In this document: positions 46,162-52,322 of the stretch, piece after piece
Layout of the letters: every line of letters starts with the position of its first letter
How positions within the stretch are numbered: the stretch's first letter is position 1
From: an uncultured Bacteroidales bacterium
Lineage (GTDB): Bacteria > Bacteroidota > Bacteroidia > Bacteroidales > UBA932
Assembly (NCBI GenBank): GCA_905235995.1
Contig: CAJONI010000062.1
Span: forward strand, 1-52,322
Length of the DNA: 52,322 nt
Direction: 5' to 3'
Translations under genes and position numbers: made by a program
The notes under the pieces: model-generated
What the model saw: the letters and a program-made list of their open reading frames with translations, nothing else
The model's database searches: none
What the model was told of the DNA's origin: nothing

Positions 46162-47754
46162 ATGGACCCGAGGATAACCATCGAAACCGGCAAGGCCGTC
46201 CTGGGCATAGAGTTCGGCTCCACCCGCATCAAGGCGGTGCTGGTCGACGAGGACCACGTGCCCATCGCCCAGGGAAGCTACGAGTGGGAAAACCAGCTCG
46301 TGGACGGCCTGTGGACCTACAGCAAGGAGGAAATCTGGTTCGGCCTTCAGGAGTGCTATTCCGCCCTCCGCGCCGACGTGCGCAGGAAATATGAACTGGA
46401 GATAGAGCATCTCGCCGCCATAGGCATCAGCGCCATGATGCACGGCTACATGCCCTTCGACAAGGAAGGACACCTGCTGGTCCCGTTCCGCACCTGGCGC
46501 AACACCAACACCGGCCCGGCCGCGGCGGAACTCTCGAAGCTGTTCGTCTACAACATCCCTCTCCGCTGGAGCATCTCTCACCTTTACCAGGCAGTCCTGA
46601 ACGGGGAGGCCCATGTGAAGGACATAAGCTATCTGACCACGCTCGCCGGCTACATCCACTGGAAACTGACCGGCGAGATGGTGCTTGGCGTCGGTGACGC
46701 CTCCGGCATGCTGCCCGTGGATCCCGTGACGGGAAACTACCGGGCCGACATGGTGGAGAAGTTCGAGGCGCTGGTGGCTCCGAAGAAGTATCATTGGAAG
46801 CTGCACGACATCCTGCCAAAGGTACTGAGCGCCGGCGAAAGTGCCGGATTCCTTAGCGAGGTGGGTGCGAAGCGCCTGGATGCCTCGGGCCACCTGAAGG
46901 CCGGGGTGCCGCTCTGCCCGCCGGAAGGCGACGCGGGCACCGGCATGGTGGCGACAAATGCCGTCAGGCCGCGTACGGGCAACGTCTCGGCCGGAACGTC
47001 CTCCTTCTCGATGATAGTCCTGGAGAAGGAGCTTTCGAAGCCCAACGAGATGATCGACATGGTCACGACCCCGGACGGCAAGCTAGTCGCGATGGTCCAC
47101 TGCAACAACTGCACCTCCGAGCTCAACGCCTGGGTGAAGATGATACGGGAGTACCGGCAGCTGCTGGGCCCCGTGGACGACAGGCACGACATCTACGGCA
47201 CCTTGTTCACCCACGCCCTGGAGGGAGATCCCGACTGCGGCGGTCTGGTGGCGTTCAACTATGTCTCCGGCGAGCCTGTGACGGGCTTCGCGGAGGGGCG
47301 TCCGCTGTTCGTCCGCAGCGCCTCCGACAATTTCTCACTGGCCAACTTTTTCCGCGCCCAGCTCTACGGCTCCATCGCGGTGCTGAAGATAGGCAACGAC
47401 GTGCTCTTCCGCGAGGAGAACGTGAAGGTCGACCGCATCACGGGGCACGGCGGACTGTTCAAGACCCCGGTCGTGGGCCAGAGGTTCCTGGCGGCCGCCC
47501 TGAACTCGCCCATCTCCGTGATGGAGACTGCGGGGGAGGGAGGTGCCTGGGGCATAGCCCTGCTGGCCTCATATCTCGTGAACAACGGCGGAGAGCTGAG
47601 CCTGCCCGATTTCCTCGACAGGATAGTCTTCGCAGGAAACACCGGCACCGAGATAGCTCCCGTCGCGGAAGACGTCGCGGGCTTCGAGGCATGGCTGGCC
47701 CAGTACAACGCCTGCCTTCCCGTAGAAGAGGCCGCCGTCCGCTGCAAACGATAA
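46162..47754 (+). CDS. araB: L-ribulokinase, FGGY family
   Basis: A 530-residue protein with FGGY kinase features: the N-terminal phosphate loop GIEFGSTRIKAVLVDE, ISAMMHGYMPFDKEGHLLVPFRTWRN, EGDAGTGMVATNAVRPRTGNVSAGTSSFSMIV and the ATP-site segment ITGHGGLFKTPVVGQRFLAAAL. It resembles the ribulokinase form used by Bacteroides in arabinose loci, rather than the longer enterobacterial AraB in detail. It phosphorylates L-ribulose for AraD. It is the last gene of the arabinose run; a GC-rich repeat hairpin follows directly. Confidence 0.92.
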   Translation: MDPRITIETGKAVLGIEFGSTRIKAVLVDEDHVPIAQGSYEWENQLVDGLWTYSKEEIWFGLQECYSALRADVRRKYELEIEHLAAIGISAMMHGYMPFDKEGHLLVPFRTWRNTNTGPAAAELSKLFVYNIPLRWSISHLYQAVLNGEAHVKDISYLTTLAGYIHWKLTGEMVLGVGDASGMLPVDPVTGNYRADMVEKFEALVAPKKYHWKLHDILPKVLSAGESAGFLSEVGAKRLDASGHLKAGVPLCPPEGDAGTGMVATNAVRPRTGNVSAGTSSFSMIVLEKELSKPNEMIDMVTTPDGKLVAMVHCNNCTSELNAWVKMIREYRQLLGPVDDRHDIYGTLFTHALEGDPDCGGLVAFNYVSGEPVTGFAEGRPLFVRSASDNFSLANFFRAQLYGSIAVLKIGNDVLFREENVKVDRITGHGGLFKTPVVGQRFLAAALNSPISVMETAGEGGAWGIALLASYLVNNGGELSLPDFLDRIVFAGNTGTEIAPVAEDVAGFEAWLAQYNACLPVEEAAVRCKR

Positions 47755-47755
47755 C

Positions 47756-47783
47756 GTCACCCCGGGCTTGTCCCGGGGTTTCC
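47756..47783 (+). repeat. Dispersed palindromic repeat, probably also the araB terminator
   Basis: A 28-base copy of the repeat seen at 52254-52281. CCCCGGG (47760-47766) pairs with CCCGGGG (47772-47778) over a five-base loop and is followed by TTT. It starts two bases after the araB stop, so it may serve as terminator. An upstream-extended umuD frame would translate it, which argues for the ATG at 47789. Confidence 0.7.
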
Positions 47784-47788
47784 TGCCA

Positions 47789-48202
47789 ATGATTCCCAAT
47801 CCGTTCCCCGAATCCCTCGAAGCGGAACTCCTCGGCTCTATAAAGGCCGGATTCCCTTCGCCCGCAGAAAATGTCCGCGAGAGGCTCGACCTCTCGCGGC
47901 TTCTCGTGCGGCACTCCGCCTCCACATTTTTCTTCCAGATCGACGGCACCTCGATGGTCGACGCCGACATGGACGAAGGCGACATCATCATAGTCGACAA
48001 GTCCATCGACCCCTACAATGGCTGCAAGGCCGTGTGCTTCATCGACGGCGAATACACGGTCAAGCGGGTGGAGATCACTCCCTCGGGCGCCGTGCTGCTG
48101 CCCTGCAACTCCACCAACGGGCACTACAAGCCCATACCCGTGGGCCCGGAAAACGACTTCCTGATCTGGGGAGTGGTGACCTACGTCATCAAGAAAGCCT
48201 GA
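47789..48202 (+). CDS. umuD: UmuD-like S24 peptidase (error-prone polymerase accessory)
   Basis: 137 residues from the ATG at 47789. It has a UmuD layout: the self-cleavage site Ala20-Gly21 within KAGFPSPAENVRE, catalytic Ser55 in DGTSMVDADMDEGD and Lys92 in YTVKRV. In the SOS response RecA-driven self-cleavage gives UmuD', which joins UmuC to form polymerase V. The gene lies nine bases before umuC. No clear LexA box or TAnnTTTG element is seen in the 34 bases after araB, so its promoter is unclear. Confidence 0.92.
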   Translation: MIPNPFPESLEAELLGSIKAGFPSPAENVRERLDLSRLLVRHSASTFFFQIDGTSMVDADMDEGDIIIVDKSIDPYNGCKAVCFIDGEYTVKRVEITPSGAVLLPCNSTNGHYKPIPVGPENDFLIWGVVTYVIKKA

Positions 48203-48211
48203 GTCAGCGCC

Positions 48212-49477
48212 ATGTTCGCCCTGGCCGACTGCAACAATTTCTTCGCTTCGTGCGAGCGGGTTTTCCGTCCCGACCTGGAAGGAAAGCCCGTGATCGTGTT
48301 GAGCAACAACGACGGCTGTGCGGTGGCCCGGAGCAACGAGGCCAAGGCCCTGGGTATCAAGATGGGCGATCCGTATTTCAAGATACGCGAACTTGCCGAG
48401 CGGGGAGGGGTAACGGTATTTTCCTCAAACTATGCGCTTTACGGCGACATGTCGCACCGCGTGCAGGAAGTCCTCCGCGAATGGGCCCCCGCCGTGGAAC
48501 AGTATTCCATCGACGAATCGTTCCTTGACCTGCGCGGTATGCTGACCGACGATTTCGACTCCTGGGCCAAGGCCCTGTCCGCCCGCTGCCGCCGGATGAC
48601 TGGCATACCTGTGAGCGTGGGGGTGGCCCCGACCAAGACCCTGGCCAAGGTGGCTTCAAAGCTCTGCAAGCAGTATCCGAAGCTGCGGGGCGGATGTTAT
48701 CTCCACAGGCCTGAGGATATCGAGAAGGTGCTGCGCCGCTTCCCCATCACCGACATCTGGGGGATAGGCCGCCGCAGCGTAAGGAAACTCGAGGGCATGG
48801 GCGTCAGGACGGCATGGGATTACGCCCGGCTGCCTGCCTCCACCGTGCGCTCCAGCTTCGCCCTCCCGGGATGGCGGACCTGGAAGGAGCTGCAAGGGGA
48901 GCCCTGCATCGAATTCGAGGACATGGTCGAGCCTCGGCAGAGCATCTGTGTGTCACGCAGTTTCGCGAAGGAGATCAAGGATCCTTCGGAACTCTGCACC
49001 CAGACCGCCACTTTCGCGCTGTCGGCGGTCCACAAGCTCCGGTCCCAGGATTCGCTGGCCCTGGAGATGCTGGTCTTCGCCATGACCAACCGTTTCCACG
49101 CAGACGAGCCGCAGGCCTTTTCCAGCCGCATGGTGGTCTTCCCCGACGGGACCGACGACCACCGCGCCATAGTGGTGGCTGCGGCCGAAGCCACGCGGGC
49201 CCTTTTCCAGCCCCGCTATGCCTACAAGAAAGCAGGTGTACTGATAACCCGCCTGGCACCCCGTGAAGGCTTCTCCCGCTCCCTTTTCGAGGATCCGGGC
49301 CTGAAGGAGCGCGAAGGCCGTCTCTCGCGTGTCCTGGACGAACTTGAGTCGGCCTACGGTCCCGGTACGGTACGTTTCGGGGTACAGGGCGAAGGCAGGG
49401 TGCGCATGGCGAGCGAGCGTCAGTCGCCGCACTACACCACGCGCTGGTCCGACATTCCTAAAGTCAGGATTGGCTGA
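48212..49477 (+). CDS. umuC: UmuC-like Y-family DNA polymerase V subunit
   Basis: A 421-residue protein of normal length. Y-family catalytic acids are visible: Asp6 (FALADCNNFFASCERVF) and Asp101-Glu102 (YSIDESFLDL). The palm motif PVIVLSNNDGCAVARSNEAK, the SVGVAPTKTLAKVASKLCK block and the helix-hairpin-helix DIWGIGRRSVRKLEGMGV are present, followed by the little-finger domain and the UmuC-type C-terminus (SERQSPHYTTRWSDIP). It copies across damaged DNA with low fidelity. It converges on purC with one base between the stop codons. Confidence 0.95.
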   Translation: MFALADCNNFFASCERVFRPDLEGKPVIVLSNNDGCAVARSNEAKALGIKMGDPYFKIRELAERGGVTVFSSNYALYGDMSHRVQEVLREWAPAVEQYSIDESFLDLRGMLTDDFDSWAKALSARCRRMTGIPVSVGVAPTKTLAKVASKLCKQYPKLRGGCYLHRPEDIEKVLRRFPITDIWGIGRRSVRKLEGMGVRTAWDYARLPASTVRSSFALPGWRTWKELQGEPCIEFEDMVEPRQSICVSRSFAKEIKDPSELCTQTATFALSAVHKLRSQDSLALEMLVFAMTNRFHADEPQAFSSRMVVFPDGTDDHRAIVVAAAEATRALFQPRYAYKKAGVLITRLAPREGFSRSLFEDPGLKEREGRLSRVLDELESAYGPGTVRFGVQGEGRVRMASERQSPHYTTRWSDIPKVRIG

Positions 49478-49478
49478 T

Positions 49479-50426
49479 TCAGGCGGGATTCGCCTCCAGG
49501 AACTTGAGTATGTTGCGCTCGATGCGGGCTGCCACATCCTCGTCGTCGTGGCGCACGAACTTCTCTCCGGTGATATGCTCGTAGAGCTCGACATAGCGGT
49601 CGGTGATACCTTCGACCACGGCGTCGGTCATCTCGGGGACCTTCTGCCCGGCCTGGCCCTGGAAGCCTTCGGCCATGAGCCATTCGCGCACGAATTCCTT
49701 TGAGAGCTGTTTCTGGCGTTCGCCGCGGGCGAGACGCTCCTCGTAGCCTTCGGCGTAAATGTAGCGAGAGGAGTCGGGAGTGTGGATCTCGTCCATAAGG
49801 TAGATCTTTCCGTCCTTCTTGCCGAATTCGTACTTGGTGTCCATCAGGATGAGGCCGCGCTGCGCCGCGAGTTCCTGTCCGCGTGCGAAGAGGGCGAGGG
49901 TGTATTTCTCCAGCTGCGCATAGTCTTCGGCCGAAACGAGTCCGGAGGCGATGATCTCCTCGCGGCTGATGTCCTCGTCGTGTCCTTCCGCGGCCTTGGT
50001 GGTCGGGGTTATGATGGGGCGGGGGAGTTTCTCGTTCTCGCGCAGGCCCTCGGCGAGAGGTTCGCCGCAGAGACTGCGTTTGCCTGCCTTGTATTCGCGC
50101 CAGGCGTGTCCGGCCAGGTAGCCGCGCACCACCATCTCCACCTTGAAAGGCTCGCACAGGATGCCCACTGTGGTGCAGGGGTCGACCTCAGCTATCTTCC
50201 AGTTGGGCACGATGTCGGCGGTCAGGTCGAGGAATTTGGATGCTATCTGGTTGAGCACTTGGCCTTTGCAGGGGATTCCGCGGGGGAGTACGACGTCGAA
50301 CGCCGAGATACGGTCGGTGGCCACGAGGGCGATGTACCTGCCGACAGTGTAGACGTCCCGGACCTTGCCTACGTAGCGGGCTGTCTGTCCGGGAAAATGG
50401 AAATCGGTGTGGGTGATGGCTTTCAT
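49479..50426 (-). CDS. purC: SAICAR synthetase (phosphoribosylaminoimidazole-succinocarboxamide synthase)
   Basis: A 315-residue protein: [92 protein letters not shown] and LMDTKYEFG are signature segments of PurC. It joins aspartate to CAIR using ATP in purine synthesis. The length is that of the longer, yeast-like form also found in Bacteroidetes. The start overlaps the stop of the upstream amidotransferase gene (ATGA), so the two are coupled. Confidence 0.97.
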   Translation of the reverse strand: MKAITHTDFHFPGQTARYVGKVRDVYTVGRYIALVATDRISAFDVVLPRGIPCKGQVLNQIASKFLDLTADIVPNWKIAEVDPCTTVGILCEPFKVEMVVRGYLAGHAWREYKAGKRSLCGEPLAEGLRENEKLPRPIITPTTKAAEGHDEDISREEIIASGLVSAEDYAQLEKYTLALFARGQELAAQRGLILMDTKYEFGKKDGKIYLMDEIHTPDSSRYIYAEGYEERLARGERQKQLSKEFVREWLMAEGFQGQAGQKVPEMTDAVVEGITDRYVELYEHITGEKFVRHDDEDVAARIERNILKFLEANPA

Positions 50427-52210
50427 TTCGATTTCAGGAATTCATTTTCGTAATAATCCATGTATGCGCGGCCCAGCAGCTTGAAGCCGCCGGGGGTGGG
50501 GTAGTCGCCGCTGAAGTACCAGTCTCCGGGGTGGTTGGGGCAGGCGTTGTGCAGGCCTTCGAGCGACTGGTACACTATCTCGACCTCGGCATTGATTTCC
50601 GGAGGGGTGAGCAGTTCCGCTATCTTGCGGCTGATCTCCTCGTCGCTGAACTGGTCGTAGATGCGTCTCACGTAGTTTTTGCATTCGGATGCCGGCAGGT
50701 CCTTCTGTGCCTCGCACTGGTGGTAGACTTCTTCGAGCAGGGTTGCCTGGCAGCGGTCCTTGAGCAGGGCCACCGCCGCTATGAAGGCTATGAATTCGGT
50801 CATCTGCGACATGTCGATGCCGTACCAGTCGGGATAGCGCACCTGCGGGCTGGAACTCACTATGACTATCTTCTTTGGATGCAGGCGGTCGAGTATGCGG
50901 ATGATGCTCTCGCGCAGGGTGGTTCCGCGCACTATGCTGTCGTCGATCACCACGAGGTTGTCGACGCCTGGCTCGAGGATGCCGTAGGTGATGTCGTACA
51001 CGTGGGCTGCCAGGTCGTTGCGGGCGCTGCCTTCGGTGATGAAGGTGCGGAGCTTTATGTCCTTCGACACAACCTTCTCCGCGCGAACCTCGGGGAAGAT
51101 GGCCTTGATGCCTTCGACCATGCCGTAGTAGGCCTGTTCCGCGGTATTCGGGATATATGAGAACACTGTGTGGGTCACGTCGCCGCCAATGGCCCTGAGA
51201 ATCGGGGCGCGGAGCTGCATGCCGAGCTGCTTGCGCTCGCGGTGTATGTCGCGGTCGTTGCCGCGGCTGAAATAGATGCGCTCGAAACTGCAGGGGGCGG
51301 GCTTTCCTGCGGGGATTATCTGTTCAAGCAGGCGTTCGCCGCGTCCGTTGACTATCAGTGCTTCGCCCGGGGCTATCTCATGTATCTGCTCGCATTCCAC
51401 CGAGAAGGTTGTCTGGAGCACGGGGCGTTCGCTGGCGATGGCCACCAGCTCGTCGTCGGCAAACCAGAATGCGGGCCTTATGCCGTTGGGGTCCCTCATG
51501 GCGAAGAGTTCTCCGCTGCCGGTCAGGCCGCAGATCACGTAGCCGCCGTCGAAGTGGGGCATGGTGGTGCGGAGCACGTTGGCTATCTCCATGTGGGCGT
51601 CGATATAGCTGGTGATGTCGCGGCCTTCGAGGTTTTTCTTCTTGGCTTCCACATAGTTCCGTTCAACCTCGCGGTCGAGCCTGTGTCCCATGAGCTCGAG
51701 CAGGATATATACGTCGGAGCTGTTGCGGGGGTACTGGCCCTGGTCGGCGAGGAGCCTGAACACTTCGTCGACGTTGGTCATGTTGAAGTTGCCGCAGATG
51801 CAGAGGTTCTTGGCCTTCCAGTTGTTGCGTCTCAGGAAGGGGTGGACGTACATGTTTCCGCTGCGTCCGGTGGTGGAATAGCGGAGGTGGCCCATGTAGA
51901 GTTCGCCTATGAAGGGAGGAATCTCCCCTTCGGGGGTGCCGGCTATCTGGCGGTGGATGGTGCTGAAGACTTCGGTGATGGCGTCCTTGCCGGTGGCCTT
52001 CTCGCGGAACATGTATTCTTCTCCCGGCACGGAGACCATCCTCACGCTTCCCACGCCTGCGCCTTCCTGGCCTCGGTTGTGCTGTTTCTCCATCATCAGA
52101 TAGAGTTTGTCGAGGGCGTAGGTGGGGGTTCCGTATTTTTGGGTGAAGTAGGAAAGCGGCTTGAGCAGCCTGATCATGGCGATACCGCATTCATGCTTGA
52201 GAGGTTCCAT
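50423..52210 (-). CDS. purF: Amidophosphoribosyltransferase-like protein (PurF family)
   Basis: A 595-residue protein. It is a class II glutamine amidotransferase, with the nucleophile Cys8 in [11 protein letters not shown] close to the N-terminus, [11 protein letters not shown] and [15 protein letters not shown] phosphoribosyltransferase domain carries the PRPP motif [13 protein letters not shown]. PurF makes phosphoribosylamine, the first committed step of purine synthesis. It is longer than standard PurF (about 470-500 residues); Bacteroidales have such a long form. Cys8 would need removal of a short propeptide to become N-terminal. Overlap with purC supports a purine role. Confidence 0.88.
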   Translation of the reverse strand: MEPLKHECGIAMIRLLKPLSYFTQKYGTPTYALDKLYLMMEKQHNRGQEGAGVGSVRMVSVPGEEYMFREKATGKDAITEVFSTIHRQIAGTPEGEIPPFIGELYMGHLRYSTTGRSGNMYVHPFLRRNNWKAKNLCICGNFNMTNVDEVFRLLADQGQYPRNSSDVYILLELMGHRLDREVERNYVEAKKKNLEGRDITSYIDAHMEIANVLRTTMPHFDGGYVICGLTGSGELFAMRDPNGIRPAFWFADDELVAIASERPVLQTTFSVECEQIHEIAPGEALIVNGRGERLLEQIIPAGKPAPCSFERIYFSRGNDRDIHRERKQLGMQLRAPILRAIGGDVTHTVFSYIPNTAEQAYYGMVEGIKAIFPEVRAEKVVSKDIKLRTFITEGSARNDLAAHVYDITYGILEPGVDNLVVIDDSIVRGTTLRESIIRILDRLHPKKIVIVSSSPQVRYPDWYGIDMSQMTEFIAFIAAVALLKDRCQATLLEEVYHQCEAQKDLPASECKNYVRRIYDQFSDEEISRKIAELLTPPEINAEVEIVYQSLEGLHNACPNHPGDWYFSGDYPTPGGFKLLGRAYMDYYENEFLKSK

Positions 52211-52230
52211 CGTTTCGGTGAACTAAAGCG

Positions 52231-52238
52231 CAAAGATA
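52231..52238 (-). promoter_or_regulatory. Promoter -7 element (TATCTTTG) of purF-purC
   Basis: On the minus strand TATCTTTG fits TAnnTTTG and lies 20 bases before the purF ATG, giving a leader of about 14 bases. The upstream stretch is AT-rich, but no clear -33 TTTG is seen. Confidence 0.6.
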
Positions 52239-52253
52239 CATAAAAAATCCATC

Positions 52254-52322
52254 GTCATTCCGGGCTTGCCCCGGAATCTCCATCGGCTCCGCGGCTCTGG
52301 TGATGCGAACACCACCCGCCGC
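52254..52322 (-). repeat. Composite dispersed repeat upstream of purF, running to the window edge
   Basis: 52254-52281 is a 28-base palindromic repeat with an 8-bp stem (ATTCCGGG/CCCGGAAT) and a five-base loop. It is followed by GCTCCGCGGCTCTGG (52286-52300) and CCACCCGCCGC (52312-52322), which are the inverted form of the outer blocks found at 15595-15663. An inner GGTG/CACC pair can form between them. The element may continue beyond the window. Confidence 0.6.

Noticed and set aside
47755..47788. A start of umuD upstream of 47789
   Set aside because: The added residues (MSRGFLP) would be encoded by the dispersed repeat rather than by a conserved N-terminus; the ATG at 47789 fits UmuD length and cleavage-site position.

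Overview
The window is chromosomal DNA of a GC-rich member of the Bacteroidota, most likely Bacteroidales. The signs are a SusC/SusD pair, many lipoproteins with a cysteine lipobox, BACON and PA14 glycosidase modules, a reg_prop/Y_Y_Y sensor-regulator, and TAnnTTTG-type -7 promoter elements in short AT-rich gaps. The genus cannot be fixed from the sequence; a gut or rumen fibre degrader is an inference. About 34 protein genes are packed tightly, and no gene-free stretch exceeds 300 bases.

Layout. (1) 1-2114: the end of a tRNA-Ser, then a minus-strand gene joining a DUF1295 membrane domain to a GH5 lipoprotein. (2) 2179-4081: Nudix hydrolase, a lipoprotein-type peptide deformylase and an alpha/beta hydrolase. 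(3) 4121-5218 (-): a RidA-like protein. (4) 5291-19399 (+): a mannan/glucomannan and probably xyloglucan cluster: GH5_7, BACON-GH5_4, GH26, GH130, PA14-GH31, GH3, cellobiose/mannobiose 2-epimerase, GPH-type symporter and CE7-like esterase. It has no SusC/SusD of its own. (5) 19405-47754: an arabinan locus. A minus-strand operon (GH51, aldose 1-epimerase, GH127) diverges from a one-piece membrane sensor/AraC regulator across a perfectly palindromic promoter. Plus-strand genes follow: GH43_5, a duplicated-module surface lipoprotein, SusC, SusD, a terminator, then GH43_4, GH51, GH43_12, a sodium:solute symporter, AraD, split transketolase, AraA and AraB. (6) 47789-49477: umuD-umuC. (7) 49479-52210 (-): purF-like gene and purC.

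How the genes work together. In the mannan cluster the lipoproteins cut polymer outside the cytoplasm, the symporter imports mannobiose-like sugars, and the epimerase plus GH130 phosphorylase convert mannobiose to mannosyl-glucose and then to mannose-1-phosphate and glucose. In the arabinan locus, surface arabinanases and the SGBP/SusD/SusC complex capture and import oligosaccharides. GH51, GH43 and GH127 enzymes release arabinose, GalM mutarotates it, the symporter imports it, and AraA-AraB-AraD convert it to xylulose-5-phosphate for the co-transcribed transketolase.

Main points for follow-up: the sensor-regulator that lacks both kinase and receiver domains, the 18-bp palindrome carrying opposed -7 elements, the surface lipoprotein with two copies of a Trp-rich module, the DUF1295-GH5 fusion, the exported deformylase, and a dispersed palindromic repeat that has entered the coding sequence of the GH3 enzyme.
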